A DNA stretch of 10,557 nt from SIG710 sp045604985 (GTDB lineage: Bacteria > Bacillota > Clostridia > Oscillospirales > CAG-272): the NCBI GenBank assembly GCA_045604985.1, contig JAZUPD010000046.1:1-10557 (forward strand). The letters run 5' to 3'. A program made the translations under genes and the position numbers. Positions within the stretch are counted from its first letter, which is position 1. Every line of letters starts with the position of its first letter. The notes below the pieces were generated by a model that did not search any database, was not told the origin of the DNA, and saw only the letters and a list, made by a program, of their open reading frames with translations. Shown here piece by piece: positions 5,969 to 10,557 of the stretch.

Positions 5969-6361
5969 ATGAAGCATAATGCACTTACAGCCGCAGTTAT
6001 TTTGGTAATCATAATCGTCTTGGGATACTTCGGGTTCACAGGCTCGATAAAAAGAGGCGACGTTGCTTTAGTGGATTTTCACGTCTCAAACGAAAACATA
6101 TTGACTTTTTCCACCACGGTGACGACTTCCATGGGGTACATAAGAGGTTATAAGGATGACGGAGGCGGGGTTAAACCTCATTATCTTGATTTTTATTCCA
6201 CCTTCGGAGGTCTTAACAGCAAATTCGGTGCTAAAAATACCTTTACACTTGAGCTTGGAGAGAATGACACACAAATATATTTCAGAGCACCTAATGGCGG
6301 TTATACGCTTGTTTTGCAAAAAAATCCCGAGACCGGTATATGGTCAAAGCCTTCTAAATAA
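5969..6361 (+). CDS. Small membrane-anchored beta-rich protein, last gene of the ABC operon
   Basis: 130 residues. One N-terminal hydrophobic helix (about residues 6-25, AVILVIIIVLGYFGF) is followed by a polar domain that should lie outside the membrane. No cysteine follows the helix, so it is an anchored or secreted protein and not a lipoprotein. The domain is rich in Gly, aromatic and Thr residues (TTSMGYIRGY, LDFYSTFGGLNSKFGAKN, YTLVLQKNPETGIW) and looks like a small beta fold. I recognise no characterised family. It starts 14 nt after the permease stop with a GGAGG site and is followed at once by the operon terminator, so it is very likely part of the transporter system, perhaps as an extracellular accessory or sensing subunit (inference). 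Confidence 0.8.
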   Translation: MKHNALTAAVILVIIIVLGYFGFTGSIKRGDVALVDFHVSNENILTFSTTVTTSMGYIRGYKDDGGGVKPHYLDFYSTFGGLNSKFGAKNTFTLELGENDTQIYFRAPNGGYTLVLQKNPETGIWSKPSK

Positions 6362-6402
6362 AACAAACTGCCGTGATCAATGCACGGCAGTTTGTTTTAT
6401 TT
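6356..6402. terminator. Bidirectional terminator between convergent genes
   Basis: A perfect 20-bp inverted repeat (6356-6375 and 6383-6402) with a 7-nt loop. The GC core is ACTGCCGTG/CACGGCAGT and the arms end in A-rich and T-rich runs, so a T tract follows the core on both strands. The stem contains the TAA of the small anchored protein (6359-6361) and that of the methyltransferase (6397-6399). Confidence 0.92.
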
Positions 6403-7164
6403 GTTTTGTCTCATGATCTCAAAGGCGATAACGGTAGAAGCGGATGCAGCCGAGAGTGCAGCAGGGAAGTCTCTTCCGTAATCTATCGAAATTATTTTGT
6501 CCGCAGCACAAAGAACAGGCTTTGAATTTCCTCTTTTTTCACCCCCGATAAGAATAAACATGGGTTTTTTAAGCTCTGTTTCGTAAATAGAAACGGAATT
6601 TGGTTTGTCGGCGCAATATACCTTATAGCCTTTGCTTTTAAACATTTCTATTGCTTTTAAAGGCTCTGAAATATACATTGGGAAAAGCTCAGACGCTCCC
6701 GCAGAAGCTCTTGCAACGACCCCTGCGGCGTTCATCCAGTTTCTGGGAGAAAGAATTATTCCGCTGATGCCGGAAGCATAAAGAGAGCGAAGAGAATAAC
6801 CGAAATTATAGGGGTCTTCGATGCCTTCGAGCATAAAATATACGCCGCCTTCGACAATATCGTTATCCTCAAGCTCTTTTATGGTTCTTTCGGTACAAAT
6901 GGCAATAACACCGCCGTGAGTATTTCCGATAGTATTTTTTTCAATAATCTCTTCCGAGACTGTTTCAATATCAAAGTTGTGAAGAAGCGACATTTTTTTG
7001 AGATACTTAATTTCTCGGGTGTGCTTTTTTGCTTTGTTCTCATTATACAAAATCTTTATAATTTTGCGATCATTATTTTTTGGTGAGTTCAGAAGGGCAG
7101 AAATAGAAGTCATGCCTTCGAAAATTGTTGAAGGAATAAATTTTTGCAATTCTTTTGTTACCAT
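6397..7164 (-). CDS. SpoU/TrmH-family RNA 2'-O-methyltransferase (RlmB-like)
   Basis: 255 residues. The N-terminal part (1-100) resembles the substrate-binding domain and includes HGGVIAI (83-89), the equivalent of the HQG-A segment. The C-terminal knot domain has motif 1 LEGIEDPYNFGYSLR (112-126, with Asn120 and Arg126) and motif 2 ILIGGEKRG (204-212, with Glu209). Motif 3, normally a 'SLNVSVA' segment, reads AALSAASAS (235-243), so the conserved Asn is absent. Enzymes of this family methylate ribose 2'-OH in rRNA or tRNA using S-adenosylmethionine bound in a trefoil knot. The target cannot be told from sequence, and the altered motif 3 makes RlmB activity uncertain. The start has a GGAGA site upstream. 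It is single-gene and divergent from spoIIID. Confidence 0.85.
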   Translation of the reverse strand: MVTKELQKFIPSTIFEGMTSISALLNSPKNNDRKIIKILYNENKAKKHTREIKYLKKMSLLHNFDIETVSEEIIEKNTIGNTHGGVIAICTERTIKELEDNDIVEGGVYFMLEGIEDPYNFGYSLRSLYASGISGIILSPRNWMNAAGVVARASAGASELFPMYISEPLKAIEMFKSKGYKVYCADKPNSVSIYETELKKPMFILIGGEKRGNSKPVLCAADKIISIDYGRDFPAALSAASASTVIAFEIMRQNK

Positions 7165-7180
7165 GCGTATCTCCGATATG

Positions 7181-7207
7181 ATAATTTTAAAAAATTTAAC
7201 ATATATT
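7181..7207 (+). promoter_or_regulatory. Tentative sigma-E-like promoter for spoIIID
   Basis: ATAATTT (7181-7187) and CATATATT (7200-7207) resemble the sigma-E -35 (ATATTT-like) and -10 (CATACAAT-like) boxes, but the 12-bp gap is shorter than the usual 14 or so. spoIIID is known to be sigma-E dependent in Bacillus. No good sigma-A promoter is visible here. This is a weak call. Confidence 0.3.
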
Positions 7208-7235
7208 GTATCGAAATAATTTTTTGAGGTGCAAT

Positions 7236-7499
7236 ATGAACTTTACGAGGTATGAAGAAAGATGTAGAAAGCTTGGTGAATACATAGTTGAAAAGAAGGC
7301 GACTGTAAGAGCAACTGCGTTTTATTTCGGCGTTAGTAAAAGTACGGTGCATAAGGATGTTACGGAGAATTTAAAAAAAAGCGATCCGATTTTGTTTGAG
7401 AAAGTAAAGAAAATACTTGAGCTTAATAAAGAAGTCCGCCATTTACGTGGCGGTGAAGCCACAAGAAAAAAATATCTGAAGATCAGAGGCGGGGAGTGA
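7236..7499 (+). CDS. spoIIID: Sporulation transcriptional regulator SpoIIID
   Basis: 87 residues from the ATG at 7236, which has GAGGTG just upstream; an in-frame TTG at 7206 has no site and adds nothing conserved. The protein carries the SpoIIID pattern throughout: RCRKLGEYIVEKKATVRATA, the helix-turn-helix FGVSKSTVHKDVTE, and the C-terminal basic stretch RHLRGGEATRKKY, which in Bacillus subtilis SpoIIID reads almost the same. SpoIIID is a mother-cell DNA-binding protein that activates and represses sigma-E-regulon genes and prepares for sigma-K. Its presence marks the organism as an endospore former or a recent descendant of one. It is followed by a terminator and is monocistronic; the mbl gene often seen downstream in other Firmicutes is not here. 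Confidence 0.96.
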   Translation: MNFTRYEERCRKLGEYIVEKKATVRATAFYFGVSKSTVHKDVTENLKKSDPILFEKVKKILELNKEVRHLRGGEATRKKYLKIRGGE

Positions 7500-7512
7500 T
7501 ACCAAAATCCAA

Positions 7513-7570
7513 AAGTCTATCTCATTATACAAAATGCAAATTTTGTATAATTAAGAGAGGAGCTTTTTTA
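7513..7570 (+). terminator. Terminator of spoIIID
   Basis: The core is a perfect 12-bp stem, ATTATACAAAAT (7524-7535) and ATTTTGTATAAT (7540-7551), capped by a GCAA (GNRA) tetraloop. An imperfect outer stem (AAGTCTATCTC with GAGAGGAGCTT) extends it and leads into TTTTTT (7564-7569). The outer pairing needs a 3-nt bulge. The core is certain; its job as terminator is likely. Confidence 0.65.
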
Positions 7571-7607
7571 AAATTAACTAAATTTTCGCCAAATTTTCAA
7601 AAATATG

Positions 7608-7636
7608 ATGACAAAATACTTTTTTTGTGGTAAAAT
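7608..7636 (+). promoter_or_regulatory. Sigma-A promoter of the flavodoxin-like gene
   Basis: ATGACA (7608-7613) and TAAAAT (7631-7636) with a 17-bp spacer, plus an extended -10 TGG directly before the -10 box. The expected start is about 7643, 26 nt upstream of the start codon. Confidence 0.75.
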
Positions 7637-7668
7637 GTATCTAACTAAAATTTTGGAGGTAAAAAACA

Positions 7669-8085
7669 ATGCCCATTAAAATGAGAGTTCTCGTAGCTTC
7701 TCCCAAGAAAAAAATGCTGACGATGGCAAACAATATTAAAACTGAATTTGATCTGGTTCCAAATGCTGTCGATAAGATCCCGCCTGCATATTCCTGCGAT
7801 AAGGAGCGTATCGTTATTCTTGCAGTTCCCGCAAAGCAGAATGCTATAACAGAAAAATTCTGCAAGGAGCTTAATAAAACTCGTGCAGGAAACGTTGCGA
7901 TACTTATTGATGGTACGGCTAACGATGCGGAATCTCTTAAGGAAACTCTTAAGAACGCCGGAACCAATGTTATTGATGAGGTGTTCTGCACTAAATGTGG
8001 TATTCCTTTCATTGGTGCTGTCAAGCCCGAGGAGAATACTGCCCTCATCGAGTGGGTAAACAGAGTTATAGCGGAGCTTAAATAA
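7669..8085 (+). CDS. Flavodoxin-fold-like protein without an obvious FMN loop
   Basis: 138 residues. The strand-helix alternation (MRVLVASP, ERIVILAVP, NVAILIDGTA, VIDEVFC) and the C-terminal helix (ALIEWVNRVIAEL) resemble flavodoxin-family proteins. However, the phosphate-binding loop after strand 1, normally S/T-x-T-G-x-T, reads SPKKKMLTMAN (11-21) and lacks the pattern. Four cysteines are present, two as CTKC (107-110) followed by GIPFIGAVKPEE, in the area where flavodoxins have a conserved Cys/Phe-rich loop. I cannot name a specific function; possible roles are a degenerate flavodoxin or a redox or signalling partner that no longer binds FMN. It has its own promoter, a strong GGAGG site and its own terminator, so it looks like a well-expressed single gene. 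Fold call tentative, gene call firm. Confidence 0.7.
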   Translation: MPIKMRVLVASPKKKMLTMANNIKTEFDLVPNAVDKIPPAYSCDKERIVILAVPAKQNAITEKFCKELNKTRAGNVAILIDGTANDAESLKETLKNAGTNVIDEVFCTKCGIPFIGAVKPEENTALIEWVNRVIAELK

Positions 8086-8119
8086 TTTTCAGCTTTCAAT
8101 TCCCTATTGTTATTTTTTT

Positions 8120-8153
8120 AACAAGTGGCTGTTTTATCGGTCACTTGTTTTTT
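8120..8153 (+). terminator. Terminator of the flavodoxin-like gene
   Basis: A 10-bp stem, AACAAGTGGC (8120-8129) with GTCACTTGTT (8140-8149), with one G-U pair and a 10-nt loop, followed by a T run to 8153. The T run contains the first bases of the stop codon of the converging gene at 8152. The minus strand lacks a T tract. Confidence 0.85.
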
Positions 8154-8742
8154 ATTTCTGATTATAGGTCAAAATATTATCAATTAAGTATTTTCCGTTT
8201 TCTTCGATAATCGTCAGATACCACGGCTTTGATGAGTCGCTGTCGATATCATCTCTGAGGCTTCCGTTGTTTTTGTTTATCATAAAATCAAGCATATAAA
8301 CAAGCTGAGCTTTTCCGTCGTGTGCCATTCCCTCGCTTATCTTTTCAATAGTAACATTATAAATTCTTTGCATCGTAAATTTTTCGGGCAAATAGTTTTT
8401 TTGCTTGTAATTATTTGAAAAATAGCTTGGATATTCTTCATATTTGCCGTTTATCATGAGGTTTACAAACTCTGAAAGAAATTCCAGCACCGGGTCGATG
8501 GAGGCGTATTCTTCGGGCAAAACCGATATGGTAACCGCACCGTTTTTATAGGAAATTATACGGTTCAAGCCACGATATTCCTCATCTTCGAGTATATTTT
8601 CATCATAATTTTTTTCATAAAAATTGAAATTATAATTGATATTTGTTTCTTCTTTTTCTGCTTTATCAAAAATCAGAAGCCCGCCGATAAGAATGATCGG
8701 TAGGATAACGGCGGTTATAATAATTATCAGCTTTTTTCTCAT
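8152..8742 (-). CDS. Membrane-anchored protein of unknown function
   Basis: 196 residues. MRKK is followed by one long hydrophobic helix (about residues 5-25, LIIIITAVILPIILIGGLLIF) with no lipobox Cys, so the rest is probably outside the membrane and anchored by an uncleaved helix. The body is acidic and rich in Tyr and Asn (INYNFNFYEKNYDEN). The C-terminal part (about 85-196) has a helix EFLSEFVNLMINGKYEEYPSYF followed by beta-type strands (QLVYMLDFMIN, PWYLTIIEENGKYLID). That layout is reminiscent of NTF2-like or DUF4829-like domains, but I do not recognise a family with confidence. GAGGAAT upstream supports the start. It is a single gene with its own promoter and converges on the flavodoxin-like gene. 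Confidence 0.75.
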   Translation of the reverse strand: MRKKLIIIITAVILPIILIGGLLIFDKAEKEETNINYNFNFYEKNYDENILEDEEYRGLNRIISYKNGAVTISVLPEEYASIDPVLEFLSEFVNLMINGKYEEYPSYFSNNYKQKNYLPEKFTMQRIYNVTIEKISEGMAHDGKAQLVYMLDFMINKNNGSLRDDIDSDSSKPWYLTIIEENGKYLIDNILTYNQK

Positions 8743-8775
8743 ATTCCTCTGCCGACTTTCATCAATTTTGATATT

Positions 8776-8804
8776 ATTTTATCACATTAAGTGACATTTT
8801 TCAA
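8776..8804 (-). promoter_or_regulatory. Sigma-A promoter of the anchored protein gene, with a spacer dyad
   Basis: On the minus strand TTGAAA (8799-8804) and TAAAAT (8776-8781) are separated by 17 bp. The spacer contains TCAC-ATTAA-GTGA (8782-8794), a perfect 4-bp-arm dyad that could be an operator, though such short dyads are common in AT-rich DNA. Confidence 0.6.
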
Positions 8805-8843
8805 TATCTTCGCACAATTTTTTATAAATTCGATAAAATTATG

Positions 8844-8871
8844 TTGACCTTAACGGATTTTGTGGTATAAT
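8844..8871 (+). promoter_or_regulatory. Sigma-A promoter of the phosphoglycerate mutase-signal peptidase operon
   Basis: TTGACC (8844-8849), 16-bp spacer and a perfect TATAAT (8866-8871), with an extended -10 TGG directly upstream. The expected start is about 8878, which gives a leader of about 45 nt. Confidence 0.8.
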
Positions 8872-8923
8872 AATATAATGGATATTGTTTTAATTTTATT
8901 ATATATATGAGGAGATATAGATT

Positions 8924-10138
8924 ATGAAATATCTGGTTCTTATTCCGGATGGAATGGCTGATACCCCAATTGATTTCCTTGACGGCGCCACTCCTATGGA
9001 AAAGGCAGTAAAGCCGACAATGGATGTTCTTGCTTCAAAATCATACATAGGAACGGTTTCAAACGTTCCCTTTGATATGGTCCCCGAAAGCGACACGGCA
9101 AATCTTGCAATCCTTTCATATGACCCCAAGGTGTATTCAAAGGGACGATCTCCACTTGAGGCTGTAAGCATGGGGATAGAGATGATGCCCGATGAAACTG
9201 CATATAGGTGTAATGTTGTTACACTTAGTGATGAAGGTGATTATGACAGCAAGATTATAATTGACCACAGTGCAGATGAAATTTCCACCGCAGAGGCCGA
9301 TCTGCTTATCAAGTCTCTTGATGAAAAACTCGGCAACGAAATAAGGAAATTTTATACAGGTGTCAGTTATAGACATTGCCTTATTTGGAAGAACGGCAAT
9401 GATAAATACGATTTTATGAGACCGCACGATATCCTTGGAAAGACAATCGGCGAGTATCTTCCGAAAAAGGAAAACGGAGGCGAGGAATTTTACAAGCTTA
9501 TGCGCGACAGCTTCGAAATTCTGAACCGCCACCCAGTAAATGAGGATAGGCGCAGGAGGGGGCTTCGTCCTGCAAACTCCGCTTGGCTCTGGAGTCCTGG
9601 TAAAAAGCCTCAGCTCCCTTCTTTCAAGGATAAGTGGGGGCTTGACGCTACTGTTATATCCGCAGTTGACCTTATCAAGGGTATTGGTCTCTGTGCAAAA
9701 ATGGAAAGTATTGACGTTGAAGGCGCAACAGGAAACGTTCATACAAACTATGGGGGCAAGGCGGATGCTGCTATCGACGCCTTTAAGCGCGGGAAAGATC
9801 TTGTCTATGTTCATGTTGAAGGACCTGATGAATGCGGTCACAGAGCAGAGGCCGAAAACAAGGTTATCTCCATCGAAAAAATATCCGAACTTATCTTGAA
9901 GCCTGTTTATGAATATCTCGAGAAAACGGGAGAGGAATTTAAAATAATGATCCTTCCCGACCATCCAACGCCTATTTCAATAAGAACTCATGCAATAGAT
10001 CCTGTTCCCTTTATGATATATAATTCCGCCAAATCCTATAAAGGCGTGAGTAAATTTACCGAAAAAACTGCAACTGAAGCGAAAAACTACATTCCTCGCG
10101 GCCATGATCTTATGGCTCTTCTTACAAACGATATCTGA
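8924..10138 (+). CDS. Archaeal-type cofactor-independent phosphoglycerate mutase / proposed homoserine kinase
   Basis: 404 residues, a full-length member of the alkaline-phosphatase superfamily branch called ApgM. Visible motifs are PDGMAD at the start (metal ligand Asp9), PESDTANLAILSYDP, whose Ser56 is in the position of the phosphorylated serine, RRGLRPANSAWLWSPGKKP, VHVEGPDECGHRAE, and the C-terminal metal site LPDHPTP with THAIDPVPF and GHDLM. The archaeal enzyme interconverts 3- and 2-phosphoglycerate. Many bacterial homologs have been proposed, largely from gene context, to be a second kind of homoserine kinase in threonine synthesis. Neither the context here nor the sequence alone decides between these. 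The start is set by GAGGAG upstream. The next gene follows after 8 nt, so both share one transcript. Confidence 0.9.
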   Translation: MKYLVLIPDGMADTPIDFLDGATPMEKAVKPTMDVLASKSYIGTVSNVPFDMVPESDTANLAILSYDPKVYSKGRSPLEAVSMGIEMMPDETAYRCNVVTLSDEGDYDSKIIIDHSADEISTAEADLLIKSLDEKLGNEIRKFYTGVSYRHCLIWKNGNDKYDFMRPHDILGKTIGEYLPKKENGGEEFYKLMRDSFEILNRHPVNEDRRRRGLRPANSAWLWSPGKKPQLPSFKDKWGLDATVISAVDLIKGIGLCAKMESIDVEGATGNVHTNYGGKADAAIDAFKRGKDLVYVHVEGPDECGHRAEAENKVISIEKISELILKPVYEYLEKTGEEFKIMILPDHPTPISIRTHAIDPVPFMIYNSAKSYKGVSKFTEKTATEAKNYIPRGHDLMALLTNDI

Positions 10139-10146
10139 GGTGAAAA

Positions 10147-10557
10147 ATGGTCGATGTAAAAACAACAAAAAATGAAGAAAAAACGACCTTTGCCAGAGAT
10201 CTTTACGATATAATTGAAATTCTCGTGATTGCAGCATGCGTCGTTTTGACGTTATATTCCTTTGTTTTGCGTCTTTGTGTCGTTTCTGGCGGGTCAATGG
10301 ATGTTACACTAGCAAATAAAGAAATGCTCATTGTCTCAAATATCAATTATACCCCAAGCACCGGCGATATTATCGTTTTCCATCAGACATCAAACGAATC
10401 TTTTGGTCTAAATGAACCTATTGTGAAGCGCATAATTGCAACCGAAGGACAAACGATAGATATTGATTTTGACACGTGGACGGTTACAATTACTGATGAA
10501 AACGGAAAAACAAGCGTTTTGGATGAATCCCAATATCTGTATTTAAAAGAGGAAGTC
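10147..10557 (+). CDS. Signal peptidase I (3' end outside window)
   Basis: Begins with ATG at 10147 behind GAGGTG and stays open to the window edge (137 codons seen). A short charged N-terminus and one membrane helix (about residues 22-44) are followed by SGGSMDVTL with the nucleophile Ser50, and by IVKRIIATEGQ with the general base Lys94. These are the box B and box D motifs of type I signal peptidases of Gram-positive bacteria. The enzyme removes signal peptides from exported proteins at the outer face of the membrane. After the Lys box comes the expected beta-rich segment (DIDFDTWTVTI); the end of the domain is missing. It lies 8 nt after the phosphoglycerate-mutase-like gene and is co-transcribed with it. 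The order looks like chance sharing of a promoter, not a pathway. Confidence 0.92.
   Translation, partial: MVDVKTTKNEEKTTFARDLYDIIEILVIAACVVLTLYSFVLRLCVVSGGSMDVTLANKEMLIVSNINYTPSTGDIIVFHQTSNESFGLNEPIVKRIIATEGQTIDIDFDTWTVTITDENGKTSVLDESQYLYLKEEV

Noticed and set aside
7206..7235. Earlier TTG start for spoIIID
   Set aside because: No ribosome binding site, the added residues are not part of the known SpoIIID N-terminus, and the ATG at 7236 has GAGGTG at the right distance.
7436..7453. CCGCCA/TGGCGG hairpin near the end of spoIIID
   Set aside because: It lies in the conserved RHLRGGE codons and is explained by coding; no T tract follows.
7038..7535. A 16-bp direct repeat, TCTCATTATACAAAAT, at 7038-7053 and 7520-7535
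   Set aside because: One copy is inside the methyltransferase coding region, the other in the spoIIID terminator stem. Only two copies of AT-rich sequence are seen, with no mobile-element features, so chance is the simplest reading.
7641..8099. Open frame of 152 codons antisense to the flavodoxin-like gene
   Set aside because: It mirrors the coding gene, has no promoter or ribosome binding site, and would contain the sense gene's start signals.
9137..9964. Long open frame (275 codons) on the minus strand inside the phosphoglycerate-mutase-like gene
   Set aside because: It lies wholly antisense to a gene with clear family motifs, has no ribosome binding site, and its translation looks like no protein family.

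Overview
The window reads as chromosome of a low-GC, endospore-forming Gram-positive bacterium, probably a gut-type clostridium (Oscillospiraceae/Ruminococcaceae-like). This is inference, based on a clear SpoIIID gene, near-consensus sigma-A promoters, strong GGAGG ribosome binding sites, AT-rich intergenic DNA and a rubredoxin. Nothing in the sequence fixes the species.

Layout. Positions 1-490 are the 3' end of a large serine recombinase (TnpX/DUF4368 type), richer in G+C than its surroundings, so an integrated element probably lies to the left and ends near position 490. The next block, all on the minus strand, is tRNA-Leu(CAG), a split threonine/serine-exporter pair (ThrE type), tRNA-Leu(GAG) and a 57-residue rubredoxin. 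Both tRNAs have near-consensus promoters, short leaders that fold into hairpins, and terminator hairpins. The exporter pair starts only 21 nt after the terminator of tRNA-Leu(GAG).

Positions 2499-6402 form a plus-strand operon: a YtrA-type GntR repressor, an ABC ATPase, a large ABC-2-like permease with an extracytoplasmic C-terminal half, and a small membrane-anchored beta-rich protein. It starts at a consensus promoter with a palindromic operator at the start point. It ends at a bidirectional terminator that includes the stop codons of both converging genes. This is the least standard system in the window and the best candidate for new biology.

From 6397 onward come a SpoU/TrmH-family RNA methyltransferase (minus) with a degenerate third motif, spoIIID (plus), a flavodoxin-fold-like protein without an obvious FMN loop (plus), an unrecognised membrane-anchored protein (minus), and an operon of an archaeal-type phosphoglycerate mutase/proposed homoserine kinase followed by a type I signal peptidase that runs off the window end.

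Functionally the window is mostly housekeeping and sporulation genes, plus an integration boundary beside a tRNA and one regulated transporter operon. I saw no CRISPR array, rRNA, insertion-sequence ends or recognisable riboswitch.
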